Assembly (NCBI GenBank): GCA_003158895.1
Contig: PMLO01000024.1
Location: 1-42,147 of the forward strand
Direction: 5' to 3'
Length of the DNA stretch: 42,147 nt
Source of the DNA: Propionibacteriaceae bacterium
GTDB lineage: Bacteria; Actinomycetota; Actinomycetes; Propionibacteriales; Propionibacteriaceae
The translations under genes were made by a program, and so were the position numbers. How positions within the stretch are numbered: position 1 is the stretch's first letter; each line of letters starts with the position of its first letter. Shown in pieces: positions 10,025 through 19,600 of the stretch. A model generated the notes under the pieces. It saw only the letters and a list, made by a program, of their open reading frames with translations. It ran no database searches and had not been told where the DNA came from.

Positions 10025-10146
10025 GGGGGAAACTCATCTCTACAACAACGGGCGCAGACCAGCGCCATCACCCGTTGCGGACGCACCCGGGCTGGTCCAA
10101 CTCTACCATCCGCCCGCTCGCGCCCTCCCCGACCGGCGAGCCCGCA

Positions 10147-10230
10147 GGTTGAGGAGAGCACCTATCCGTTTGGGGAGAGGACTTGTACGGGCGAGGAGAG
10201 GACCTGTGCGCTCGAGGAGAGGACCTGTAC
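10147..10230. repeat. Four head-to-tail 21-bp repeats upstream of the DEAD-box helicase
   Basis: GGTTGAGGAGAGCACCTATCC / GTTTGGGGAGAGGACTTGTAC / GGGCGAGGAGAGGACCTGTGC / GCTCGAGGAGAGGACCTGTAC, contiguous at exactly 21-bp spacing. Confidence 0.9.
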
Positions 10231-10244
10231 CGCTCGACGACCCC

Positions 10245-10586
10245 TCAGCCGGTGACCCACAGCAGCAGGAACAACCCGCAACCGACGAGACCGACTGCGC
10301 CACCAGCCGTACGCCAGCGTTGCTTCTGGTCCGGGTCGACCCACTGGAGGAAGGTGAAGGGCAAGGCCACCAGCGCGGTGGCCAGCAGGGCGAGCACCAC
10401 GTAGACCGAGACCTCGGACTCGACGCGCGAGTGGCCGTGCTCGAACCCGACGTGCCAGGCGTTCCACGCGACGAGCCCCGCGCCGATCCAGCTCACGACA
10501 CCGGCCGCGACCACACCGCCGATCACGACCGTGCGCGGCACGGCGCGCGGTGCGACGGGCCTGGGCTCCGGCTCAGAGGTGCTCAT
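10245..10586 (-). CDS. Small membrane protein (three predicted TM segments)
   Basis: MSTSEPEPRPVAPRAVPRTVVIGGVVAAGVVSWIGAGLVAW...; start directly after the preceding gene's stop. Confidence 0.75.
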   Translation of the reverse strand: MSTSEPEPRPVAPRAVPRTVVIGGVVAAGVVSWIGAGLVAWNAWHVGFEHGHSRVESEVSVYVVLALLATALVALPFTFLQWVDPDQKQRWRTAGGAVGLVGCGLFLLLWVTG

Positions 10587-10587
10587 C

Positions 10588-10884
10588 TCAGACGGTGACG
10601 AAGTCGTACTCCTGGAAGGCAGCCACCTCATCACGCCACCGGGACGTGGTGAAGGCGACGTGGGCGGGATGGGTGTTGTACGCGTCGTAGGCGTCCTGGT
10701 CGACGAACACCATCGAGAACTGCCAGGTCAGGTCGCTCTTCGGGTTCACCTGTCGGTTGATCGTGAACTCGGTGACCCCCGGGATCGCGGTGAGCGTTGT
10801 GCGCGCTGTGCTCAGGAACTCGGTCTCGGCCTGCGAGCCGGCCTCATGAGCGAGCCGGAACACCACAGTGTGCTGGATGGACAT
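10588..10884 (-). CDS. Dabb (stress-responsive A/B barrel) family protein
   Basis: MSIQHTVVFRLAHEAGSQAETEFL...TSDLTWQF-type Dabb pattern; GAGAGAGG SD before ATG 10884 (alternative start 10911). Confidence 0.75.
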   Translation of the reverse strand: MSIQHTVVFRLAHEAGSQAETEFLSTARTTLTAIPGVTEFTINRQVNPKSDLTWQFSMVFVDQDAYDAYNTHPAHVAFTTSRWRDEVAAFQEYDFVTV

Positions 10885-10917
10885 GGAAGAAGCCTCTCTC
10901 GTACGACTCATGACGGG

Positions 10918-13900
10918 TCAGTCGACCCAGACCCTCGCGTTGCGGAACATCCTCTGCCACGGGCTGACCTGCTCGAGCGGAGCCGAGCTCCAGGACAGCT
11001 GCGCATTCCTGGCGACCCGCTCCGGATGCGGCATCATCGCCGTGAATCGCCCATCAGGCGTTGTCACCGCGGTAAGGCCGTCCGGGGAGCCGTTGGGATT
11101 GGCCGGGTACGACACAGCAGGCGTCCCGTCGGCGTGTACGAACCGTACCGACCGCACCACGGAACCCGCATCGCCCTGCGCCGAGAAGTCGGCCAGCCCC
11201 TCGCCGTGCGCGACGGCGATCGGCATGCGACTTCCGGCCATGCCCGCGAGGAACAGCGACGGCGACTCGAGCACCTCGACGAGGCTGAGACGCGCCTCGA
11301 ACTGCTCCGACCGGTTCCGCGTGAACCGGGGCCACGCCTCGGCCCCGGGGATCAGGTCGGCCAGCGCGCCGAACATCTGGCACCCGTTGCAGATGCCGAG
11401 CCCGAACGTGTCCTCGCGGTGGAAGAACGCCTCGAACGCGTCAGTCAGCCGCGGGTTGAACAGTACGGATCGCGCCCAGCCCTCGCCCGCGCCGAGCGTG
11501 TCGCCGTACGAGAACCCGCCGCACGCCACCACGCCCACCACGTCGGCCAGGTCGAAGCGGCCCGTCTGGAGGTCGGTCATGTGCACGTCGTACGTGGCGA
11601 AGCCGGCCGCGTGGAACGCGTATGCCGTCTCCACGTGACTGTTCACACCCTGCTCGCGCAGGATCGCGACCTTCGGCCGCACGCCCCGCGCGATGTACGG
11701 CGCGGCCACATCACGCACAGGGTCGTACGACGGCGCCACGATCAACGTCGGTGCCTCGGCCCCGACGGCGGCGTGCTCTTCATCGGCGCACTCGGGGTTG
11801 TCCCGCAGCCCCGCTATCCGCCAGGACACCTCATCCCACGCCTGCGCCAGGTCGGTCAGATCCTCGTCCAGGACCTCTTCGCCCACGATGTCCACCCGCA
11901 CCCGGCGATCCTCGGTGGTGTGACCCACGACACGGCTCAGCTCCCCGAGTCCGTGGTCCCCCAGCACCTCCAGGACCCGCCCCGCGTCGGCTTCAGCGAC
12001 CCCCAGTATGACGCCCAGCTCCTCGCTGAACAGCGCTGCGACTCGGCTCACGTCGATCTCCACGCCGGTCGCGCCCGCGAACGCCAGCTCGCAGGCCGCG
12101 GCCCACAAACCGCCGTCGGAACGGTCGTGATAGGCCGTGACGAGCCCTTCGGACCGCAGTGCCCCCAGCGCAGATGCCAGCGCGACAAAGCGCGACGGGT
12201 CGTCGAGGTCGGGTACGACATCGCCGTACTGCCCATTCACCTGCGCCAGCATCGACCCGCCGAGCCGGTCCCTGCCTGCGCCGAGGTCGACGAGGACCAA
12301 TGCCGACCCAGGCCTCAGCTCCGGCGTCCAGGTACCAGCCACACTCGGCAGCGACGCGAACGCCGACACCACGAGTGACACCGGCGACGTGACCTGCCGA
12401 GACTCCCCGGACCCATCCACCCAGCGCGTACGCATCGACAGCGAGTCCTTGCCCACGGGCACCGACACCCCGAGGGCGGGGCACAGCTCCATGGCGACGG
12501 CCTGCACCGTGTCGTACAGTGCCGCGTCCTCACCGTCCTCGCCGCAGGCGGCCATCCAGTTGCAGCTCAGCTTGACGCCGGACAAGGTCACGGGCGCCGC
12601 GAACAGGTTCGTCAGCGCCTCGCCGACGGCCATCCGTCCGGACGCGGGCGCGTTCACCGACGCCAGCGGCATCCGCTCCCCCGACGCCATCGCCTGACCG
12701 GCGAGACCCGTGTAGTCGGACAGCGTCACTGCCACGTCGGCCACGGGCACCTGCCACGGACCGACCATCTGGTCGCGGTGGTTGAGGCCTCCGACCGTAC
12801 GGTCTCCGATCGTGATGAGGAACCGCTTCGACGCGACCGACGGATGCCGCAGGATCGCGTACGCGGCATGGCGCAGGTCGACTCCCGCGAGGTCGAGCTC
12901 GGGCGCGTGGTGTGCGACACGACGAACGTCCCGCGTCATCCGCGGCGGCTTGCCGAACAGCACCTCCATGGGCATGTCGATCGGCCGGTCGTCACCTGGA
13001 GAGTCGGCAGCCCCTGGCGCCAGCACCAGCAGCCCGTCGTCGCGGGCGGCGCCGACCACCGAGTACGGGCACCGCTCCCGCTCGCACAGCGCCGCGAACC
13101 CCTCCAGCGACTCGGGGGCGATCGCCAGCACGTACCGCTCCTGGCTCTCGTTGCTCCAGATCTCCTTCGGCGCGAGACCCGACTCCTCCACCGGCACCGC
13201 CGACAGGTCGAACCGGGCGCCGAGCCCGGCTCCGTCGACGAGCTCGGGGAACGCGTTGGACAGGCCGCCCGCTCCGACGTCGTGGATCGAGAGGATGGGG
13301 TTGTCGGCGCCCATGCGCCAGCAGTGGTTGATGACCTCTTGGGCGCGGCGCTGGATCTCGGGGTTGCCGCGCTGGACGGAGTCGAAGTCGAGCTCGGCCG
13401 CGTTGGCGCCGGACGCCATCGACGACGCCGCACCGCCGCCCATGCCGATCCGCATGCCGGGACCGCCGATCTGTACCAGGAGCGTGCCCGCTTCGTAGGA
13501 GATCTTCTCGGTCTGGCCAGCACTGATGTACCCGAGCCCGCCGGCGCTCATGATCGGCTTGTGGTAGCCGCGGCGCACGCCGTCGACCGTCTGCTCGTAC
13601 ACGCGGAAGAAGCCCCCGAGTCCGGGCCGGCCGAACTCGTTGTTGAACGCGGCCGCGCCCAGCGGCCCGGCGATCATGATGTCGAGCGGGGTGGCGATGT
13701 GGTCGGGCGCGCCGTAGGGGTCGCGCTCCCACGGCTCGTCCGTACCGGGTAGGTGGAGGTTCGACACGGCGAACCCCGTGAGGCCCGCTTTCGGCGCCGA
13801 GCCGCGGCCCGTCGCGCCCTCGTCGCGGATCTCGCCCCCGGACCCGGTCGCCGCGCCCGGGAACGGGCTGATGGCGGTCGGGTGGTTGTGGGTCTCGACC

Positions 13901-14802
13901 TTCATGAGCACGTGGACCTCGTCGGACGTCGCCACGTATTCGCTCGGCCCGTCGCTCTCCTCCGGCGCCCACCGGGTGATGAGGCCGCCCTCCATGACAG
14001 AGGCGTTGTCCTTGTACGCGACCACCGTGCCATGGCCGTTCATGGCCTCGGTGTGGCGGATCATCGCGAACAGCGACCTGTCCTGCGGCACTCCATCGAC
14101 GATGAAGTCGGCGTTGAAGATCTTGTGGCGGCAGTGCTCCGAGTTCGCCTGCGCGAACATCATGAGCTCGACGTCGGTGGGGTTGCGCTCGAGGCCTGTG
14201 AACGCGGTGACGAGGTAGTCGATCTCGTCGTCGGACAGCGCCAGCCCGAACGCGACGTTGGCCTCTTCAATGGCGGTACGACCGCGTCCGATCACATCGA
14301 CGTGAGCCATCGGCTCGGCCTCGCGCTCATCGAAGAGCCTTGCCGCGTCGGCGATGGACGCGAACGCGGACTCCGTCATGCGGTCGTGGAGAAGGTCGGC
14401 GCAGGTGGCCCAGTCGGCATCGGAGAGGAGCGCGTCGCTGGCGAGCGTGTACTCGACGACCCGCTCCACCCGTCGTACCGCCACCCCACAGCTGTGCGCG
14501 ATGTCGGTCGCCTTCGACGCCCACGGTGAGAGCGTGCCGAGGCGGGGAGCGACGACGACGGTGGCGGTGGCGGACCCGGTTGCGACCGGACCTGCCTGCG
14601 GTCCGTACGTGAGGAGGCGGGTCACCGTCTCGGAGGTTGGGGCGTCAAGCGCCGCGTCGCTGGCGACCTGGTGCACGTATCGGGCGGTCACCTCGCTCAC
14701 CGCGGGTACGGCCGCGTGCAGGCGCCGTACGAGCGCGGCGGCCCTGAACGGCGACAAGGCATTGCCGCCTCCGACTGAGGTCAGCACGTACGCGTGGGGC
14801 AT
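10918..14802 (-). CDS. purL: Phosphoribosylformylglycinamidine synthase, single-chain form
   Basis: 1294 aa; [55 protein letters not shown]-terminal glutaminase [36 protein letters not shown]. Confidence 0.97.
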   Translation of the reverse strand: MPHAYVLTSVGGGNALSPFRAAALVRRLHAAVPAVSEVTARYVHQVASDAALDAPTSETVTRLLTYGPQAGPVATGSATATVVVAPRLGTLSPWASKATDIAHSCGVAVRRVERVVEYTLASDALLSDADWATCADLLHDRMTESAFASIADAARLFDEREAEPMAHVDVIGRGRTAIEEANVAFGLALSDDEIDYLVTAFTGLERNPTDVELMMFAQANSEHCRHKIFNADFIVDGVPQDRSLFAMIRHTEAMNGHGTVVAYKDNASVMEGGLITRWAPEESDGPSEYVATSDEVHVLMKVETHNHPTAISPFPGAATGSGGEIRDEGATGRGSAPKAGLTGFAVSNLHLPGTDEPWERDPYGAPDHIATPLDIMIAGPLGAAAFNNEFGRPGLGGFFRVYEQTVDGVRRGYHKPIMSAGGLGYISAGQTEKISYEAGTLLVQIGGPGMRIGMGGGAASSMASGANAAELDFDSVQRGNPEIQRRAQEVINHCWRMGADNPILSIHDVGAGGLSNAFPELVDGAGLGARFDLSAVPVEESGLAPKEIWSNESQERYVLAIAPESLEGFAALCERERCPYSVVGAARDDGLLVLAPGAADSPGDDRPIDMPMEVLFGKPPRMTRDVRRVAHHAPELDLAGVDLRHAAYAILRHPSVASKRFLITIGDRTVGGLNHRDQMVGPWQVPVADVAVTLSDYTGLAGQAMASGERMPLASVNAPASGRMAVGEALTNLFAAPVTLSGVKLSCNWMAACGEDGEDAALYDTVQAVAMELCPALGVSVPVGKDSLSMRTRWVDGSGESRQVTSPVSLVVSAFASLPSVAGTWTPELRPGSALVLVDLGAGRDRLGGSMLAQVNGQYGDVVPDLDDPSRFVALASALGALRSEGLVTAYHDRSDGGLWAAACELAFAGATGVEIDVSRVAALFSEELGVILGVAEADAGRVLEVLGDHGLGELSRVVGHTTEDRRVRVDIVGEEVLDEDLTDLAQAWDEVSWRIAGLRDNPECADEEHAAVGAEAPTLIVAPSYDPVRDVAAPYIARGVRPKVAILREQGVNSHVETAYAFHAAGFATYDVHMTDLQTGRFDLADVVGVVACGGFSYGDTLGAGEGWARSVLFNPRLTDAFEAFFHREDTFGLGICNGCQMFGALADLIPGAEAWPRFTRNRSEQFEARLSLVEVLESPSLFLAGMAGSRMPIAVAHGEGLADFSAQGDAGSVVRSVRFVHADGTPAVSYPANPNGSPDGLTAVTTPDGRFTAMMPHPERVARNAQLSWSSAPLEQVSPWQRMFRNARVWVD

Positions 14803-14898
14803 GGCAGCTCCGGATCAAGTCGGTCGGTCGGCGCCGCCAACACTAGTGCCCGGCACCGGTCCCGCCGTCACAGGATCCGGCCCCAGGGGCCATGCCCA

Positions 14899-16107
14899 TC
14901 AACCGGATACGCGCTCAGGTAACCGGCGTCGTTGCTGGTTGTCAGGCATGCCGATGATGACGAATGCGAGCATCATGAGCACAACGCAGAAACCGATCAA
15001 GGTGGGTACCAGGTACCCTGCCACCGTCACGACAAGGAGCGCCGGGATCCCGATGGCGGGACGTCGGATCGCCAACAGAACGCAGGCGACCACGAGAAGC
15101 AACAGGTGGTGGGTCCAGGTGATCTCGGTGACCAACCCAGCCGAGATTCCCATGATCAGGGTGGCTTCCAACTCTTGGCCGCGCACGAAGAGCCTTCTGG
15201 ACCGCCATGCGGCGAAACCAAGAACAATGGCTGAGCCGACGACCCAGCTGATGTTGAGCGGCGAACCGATGAGGCCGAGCCGGGACAGGACTCCGTAGAT
15301 TGACCAGTTGTCCCACCGGGCGAGATCTCCCATCGAGTTGCCGATCACGTCACGCTGGAGCCAGTAGCGCTCACTGTCCGGCCAACGAAAGACCGCGCCT
15401 ATCACGGCGGCAACGCCGAAGGCTCCGCACGCGTTGAGTGCTGCGCGCCACTGTCTGGTCACCAGGTAGTACGGCACCAAGATCATCGGTGTCAGCTTGA
15501 TCGAGCCGGCCAGTCCTACAAGCACGCCTCGCCAACGGGGCGGGAGTAGCGTCACATCGATCAGCACCAGAGCAGCGACCGCGAAGGATATCTGCCCGAA
15601 CTGCATGTTCACCACAGCCGGGATCGAGGTAGCTATCAGCATCGAGACCCCGACCCAGATGAAGAGTGAGACCGCCTTACGGCCCACCGCCTCCCGGCGT
15701 GCATCGACGACGCTGTAACAACCGACAAGCGCAACCACCACGAGAACTGTAGTGACGACCGCCAGCAGCATCTTGCTGGCGCTGGAGGAAACCAGGGCAA
15801 GAGGAAGCATCACCAAAGAGGCGAATGGTGGATAGACAAAGCCCATATTCGCATTCTGCTTAGGCATAGAGACGTAGAAGGTGTAAACGCTGTTGCCGTG
15901 AAGCATGTCGGTCAGAGCGCCGCGATAGATCCCCAAATCGATGTTCTCACCCCAGATGCCGAGGGACACCATGAAGACCCCCAAAGGGAGTATTGCGAGT
16001 ATCAGGCCCATCAGACGTCGAGGAGGGTTGGTGGACGCAACCAGCGGCTGGATGTCCTGATCGGTCTGCGGCACGATGTCAGACTCGTGAAGATGAGAGA
16101 CCGTCAT
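14899..16107 (-). CDS. GT87/DUF2029-type polyprenyl-phosphate-dependent glycosyltransferase (membrane)
   Basis: Multiple TM segments; DLGIYRGALTDMLHGNSVYTFYV...GFVYPPFASLVMLPLALV, characteristic of the DUF2029 family. Confidence 0.82.
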   Translation of the reverse strand: MTVSHLHESDIVPQTDQDIQPLVASTNPPRRLMGLILAILPLGVFMVSLGIWGENIDLGIYRGALTDMLHGNSVYTFYVSMPKQNANMGFVYPPFASLVMLPLALVSSSASKMLLAVVTTVLVVVALVGCYSVVDARREAVGRKAVSLFIWVGVSMLIATSIPAVVNMQFGQISFAVAALVLIDVTLLPPRWRGVLVGLAGSIKLTPMILVPYYLVTRQWRAALNACGAFGVAAVIGAVFRWPDSERYWLQRDVIGNSMGDLARWDNWSIYGVLSRLGLIGSPLNISWVVGSAIVLGFAAWRSRRLFVRGQELEATLIMGISAGLVTEITWTHHLLLLVVACVLLAIRRPAIGIPALLVVTVAGYLVPTLIGFCVVLMMLAFVIIGMPDNQQRRRLPERVSG

Positions 16108-16201
16108 GACGGATCACCCGAGCCGCCACCCAACAGGCCGGTCTCGTGATCCGGGAAGGACGGACCCAACGACGTCGGGAACTTGTACGCAGTCTTGACC
16201 G

Positions 16202-16387
16202 CTACCACAGCCACCCCCCATCTGCTCGTACGGCTACAGCGTCACATTCCGATTCGAAGGTGATCGACGTCTCGGTCTCACGGGGCTTGACGCCCAGGAA
16301 CAGCGTCACCGGCAAGGTGCTGCCCCTCTCGTCGAAATTCATACCAGCGACGTGGATCTTCTCCCGTGGATCAGTCAGTTTTCTCAT
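16202..16387 (-). CDS. Candidate small ORF, unknown function
   Basis: MRKLTDPREKIHVAGMNFDERGSTLPVTLFLGVKPRETETSITFESECDAVAVRADGGWLW; protein-like composition, no recognised family. Confidence 0.3.
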   Translation of the reverse strand: MRKLTDPREKIHVAGMNFDERGSTLPVTLFLGVKPRETETSITFESECDAVAVRADGGWLW

Positions 16388-16599
16388 GAGGCGTCATCTC
16401 TTCCCGCAGCCGGCGGCGTTGCGACAGGCCAGCTGACGACCGGTCGCGCTTAGCGCCAGCCGACGCGACGCTGCCGACAGCGCCGCCCCAGGCTGCACGT
16501 GGGGATGGCCTCGTCAGCGTGATCGTATGGCCGGCTGTGTTCACCTCCAGATCACGTGGTCGTCGATTCGTCAGCGGCGGGGTTCTCCCAGGCGGGGTC

Positions 16600-16612
16600 T
16601 AGCATCGGGAAC
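16600..16612 (+). promoter_or_regulatory. Candidate leaderless -10 (TAGCAT-N7-GTG) for GT4
   Basis: TAGCAT 16600-16605, 7 nt, GTG 16613. Confidence 0.5.
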
Positions 16613-17746
16613 GTGCGCGTGGCGATTGTTGCGGAAAGCTTCCTCCCCCAGGTGAACGGGGTGACGAACTCGGTTCTGCGCGTGCTCGAGCACCTGCGCG
16701 ACCGTGGGCACGAGGCGCTCGTCATCGCGCCACAGGACGAGGGGGTCCCCGACGAGTACGCCGGGTTCCCCGTCATCGCCCTCGCCGCCATGAGCCTGCC
16801 GGGCTACGCGGACGTACGGATCGGGCTGACACCGACCTCGCAGTTCGAGCGGATCTTCGCCGACTTCGCGCCCGACGTCGTCCACCTCGCGGCGCCGTTC
16901 TCGATGGGCTACAGCGCCGTACTGGCCACCAGCCGCATGTCGATCCCCAGCGTCGCCGTGTTCCAGACCGAGATCGCCGCGTACGCGACGAGCTACGGCT
17001 GGGCCCGCATCACCCCGGTTCTGTGGCACCGGTTGCGCCGTATCCACAGCCTCGCGACGCTCACGCTCGCGCCCAGTACGTACACGGCCCAGACGCTCAT
17101 GGAGCGGGGCGTGCCGAGAGTACGGATCTGGGGCAGGGGCGTGGACTCCGTACGGTTCAGCCCGTCGAAACGGGATGAGGTGCTGCGCGCCGAGCTGGCG
17201 CCGAACGGCGAGGTCATCGTCGGCACCATGGCCCGGCTCGCGCCGGAGAAGCGGGTCGCAGACCTAGCCGTGCTCGCCGACATCCCGGGCAGCAGGCTCG
17301 TCATCGTCGGCGACGGTCCCCTACGCGCGGAGCTCGAGGAGCTGCTCGGAGAGGCGTACTTCTGCGGCAAGCTCGACGGCGACGAGCTGCCGCGCGTGGT
17401 CGCGAGCATGGACGTCTTCGTCCACCCCGGTGAGCTCGAGACCTTCGGCCAGGCGATCCAGGAGGCCGAAGCCTGCGGAGTGCCGGTGATCGCTCCCGCC
17501 GTGGGAGGGCCGCTCGACCTCATCGAGCCTGACGTCACGGGGCTGCTCTATCCCCCCGGCGACCTCGCTGAGATGCGGGCGCAGGCGGAGGCGCTGGTCA
17601 ACGACCCCGTACGACGCGACCGCCTCTCGGCAGGAGCTCACGCCGCCGTGGAGCACCGCACGTGGTCGTACATCTGCGACCAGCTCATCGCCCACTACGA
17701 CGATGCCTGCAGCACGGTACGACATGGGGAGCTAGAGGTCGTGTAG
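16613..17746 (+). CDS. GT4 glycosyltransferase (MgtA-like mannosyltransferase)
   Basis: VRVAIVAESFLPQVNGVTNSVLRVLEHL..., VFHPG-like VFVHPGELETFGQAIQEAEACGVPVIAPAVGGP. Confidence 0.92.
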   Translation: MRVAIVAESFLPQVNGVTNSVLRVLEHLRDRGHEALVIAPQDEGVPDEYAGFPVIALAAMSLPGYADVRIGLTPTSQFERIFADFAPDVVHLAAPFSMGYSAVLATSRMSIPSVAVFQTEIAAYATSYGWARITPVLWHRLRRIHSLATLTLAPSTYTAQTLMERGVPRVRIWGRGVDSVRFSPSKRDEVLRAELAPNGEVIVGTMARLAPEKRVADLAVLADIPGSRLVIVGDGPLRAELEELLGEAYFCGKLDGDELPRVVASMDVFVHPGELETFGQAIQEAEACGVPVIAPAVGGPLDLIEPDVTGLLYPPGDLAEMRAQAEALVNDPVRRDRLSAGAHAAVEHRTWSYICDQLIAHYDDACSTVRHGELEVV

Positions 17747-17788
17747 CCCTCCTCACCCCCAGTCACTGGCACATGCGCACCCGCTGTC

Positions 17789-17819
17789 GCGGATACGGCA
17801 TCGGTGGGCCCGTATCCGC
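17789..17819. terminator. Hairpin between convergent GT4 and nnr
   Basis: GCGGATACGG-N11-CCGTATCCGC, 10-bp perfect stem. Confidence 0.65.
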
Positions 17820-17846
17820 CACTGCATGTGGATCGACCGGGTGGCG

Positions 17847-19244
17847 TCAGCCCTGCAGGGACGCGATGGTCTCAGGGAGCATGCGGGCGAGGTCCTGTGG
17901 AGGGTACGGACCGGGGTGAGCGGTGGCGGTCATGGCTTGGATCGAGGCGGCACAGATGGCGGCCTCGATGGGGTCGAGGCCAGCAGCCAGCATCGTCGTA
18001 CAGATGCCCGCGAGCACATCGCCCGATCCCGCTTGCGCTGTCCACGCCGGACCGGGAACCGCGAGGTGTACGCGGCCGTCGCCGGGGCCCGACACGTACT
18101 GGGTCGCACCCTTGAGCAGCACCGTCGTGCCGAAGCGCTTCACCGCGGCGCGTACCGCTCCGATCGGATCCGCCGTGACCTCGCCCCGCTCCCTCCCCAG
18201 AAGCCTCGCCAGTTCCCCCGCGTGCGGTGTCAGCAGGACGTCGCGACGCTTGAGTCCGACCGGTACCTGCGACAGCCCATCGGCATCCACGACCATCGGG
18301 AGCCCGGTCTCCAGCAGCTCGGACAGCCGGCCGTCGTGGTGGCTCCCCCAGCCCGATCCGGCCAGCCACGCCTGAACGCGGCCGTCGGCTCGAACCACAT
18401 TGGGCAGGATGCGCGAGACAGCCTCGAAGACTGCCTCGGCGCCGAGGCTGCGGACCATGCCGGCCCCCGCGTACACGGCGCCGAGCGTCGACAGGAGGCC
18501 TGCGCCCGGGTAGTCCGGTGACCCGGTGTCCACACCGACCACGCCGCGCGCGTACTTGTCGCTCGTCGCGTCCGGGAACGGCCAGGCATTCGCCACGTCG
18601 TCCCGCTGCCAGGCGACGACCTCAGCCGCCGACGGCTCCAGCCCGATGTCCACGAGCGTCACCTCGCCGCAGCGTGAACGCGCCGGCTCGAGGAACTGGC
18701 ACCGTTTGTACGTGCCGAAGGTGACGGTACGAGCGGCGGCGAACGCATCTGCCGGCACGACGCACGAGTCTGCTTCGAGTCCCGACGGCATGTCGACGGC
18801 GACGATCCGCGCGTCGGACTCCCGGCAGGCAGCCGCCAGCGAAGTCACCGGCTCCGGGAGACCCGCCCGCGCCCCGACCCCGTACACGCCATCGACGACG
18901 ATCCCCGCGGAGCCGAGCAGACCCCGGGCCCGCGCGTGGTCGACCTCGCGACCACCCGCGTCCACGAACGACTCCCAGCCACCCATGTGGCACGAGTCCG
19001 ACGCCCGCCACGCGCTGACGGACACGCCGCGCGTGGCGAGCATGGCCCCTGCGTACAACGCATCTCCGCCGTTGTTTCCAGGCCCGACAAGCAGCAACAC
19101 GCTCGAAGTTCGGTCGGCCAGCTCCTCGCGAAGAACGTCCGCCAAGCCTCTCGCCGCCCGCTGCATGAGCTCGCCGTCGGGCAGCACGCCCATCGCGGCG
19201 GCGTCCGCGGCGCGTACCTGCCCGGCCGTGTGGATCGGCAACAT
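17847..19244 (-). CDS. nnr: Bifunctional NAD(P)H-hydrate epimerase / ADP-dependent dehydratase
   Basis: VGPGNNGGDALYAGAMLA (epimerase) and LLTPHAGELARLLG...AGSGDVLAGICTTML (dehydratase). Confidence 0.95.
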   Translation of the reverse strand: MLPIHTAGQVRAADAAAMGVLPDGELMQRAARGLADVLREELADRTSSVLLLVGPGNNGGDALYAGAMLATRGVSVSAWRASDSCHMGGWESFVDAGGREVDHARARGLLGSAGIVVDGVYGVGARAGLPEPVTSLAAACRESDARIVAVDMPSGLEADSCVVPADAFAAARTVTFGTYKRCQFLEPARSRCGEVTLVDIGLEPSAAEVVAWQRDDVANAWPFPDATSDKYARGVVGVDTGSPDYPGAGLLSTLGAVYAGAGMVRSLGAEAVFEAVSRILPNVVRADGRVQAWLAGSGWGSHHDGRLSELLETGLPMVVDADGLSQVPVGLKRRDVLLTPHAGELARLLGRERGEVTADPIGAVRAAVKRFGTTVLLKGATQYVSGPGDGRVHLAVPGPAWTAQAGSGDVLAGICTTMLAAGLDPIEAAICAASIQAMTATAHPGPYPPQDLARMLPETIASLQG

Positions 19245-19600
19245 CAGAGCGCCTCGCAGATCACGAACGCCGACGCGATTCCGCTGTCGTGGGTGATGGA
19301 GAGGTGTACGTGGGTGACGCCGAGCTCCTCGGCACGCGCAGCGACGGTGCCGGTGAGCCGGAACGACGGCCGCCCCAGTGTGTCGACGACGACCTCAGCG
19401 TCCTGCCAGCCGAGCCCTCCGGGGGCGCCGAGCGCCTTCGCCAACGCCTCCTTGGCGGCGAACCGTCCGGCCTGAGAGGTGTGGTTGAGCGTCGCCTCGG
19501 CGGGGGTCAGCAGCCGGTCGACGGCGCCGGGCCGACGCGCGACCATCTCGCGCCACCTGCTGATGTCGCACACATCGACGCCGATCCCGACGATCATCAC
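19244..19600 (-). CDS. acpS: Holo-ACP synthase
   Basis: MIVGIGVDVCDISRWREM...RFAAKEALAKALG...HLSITHDSGIASAFV. Confidence 0.96.
   Translation of the reverse strand: MMIVGIGVDVCDISRWREMVARRPGAVDRLLTPAEATLNHTSQAGRFAAKEALAKALGAPGGLGWQDAEVVVDTLGRPSFRLTGTVAARAEELGVTHVHLSITHDSGIASAFVICEAL

Noticed and set aside
10103-10303. Minus-strand ORF with heptad repeat GPLLERT/GPLLART/SPLPKRI
   Set aside because: A 21-bp tandem DNA repeat necessarily gives 7-aa repeats; no SD or conservation evidence, so treated as regulatory DNA rather than a peptide.
10531-12378. 615-aa plus-strand ORF
   Set aside because: Antisense to purL and the Dabb gene; Arg/His-rich with no recognisable domain.
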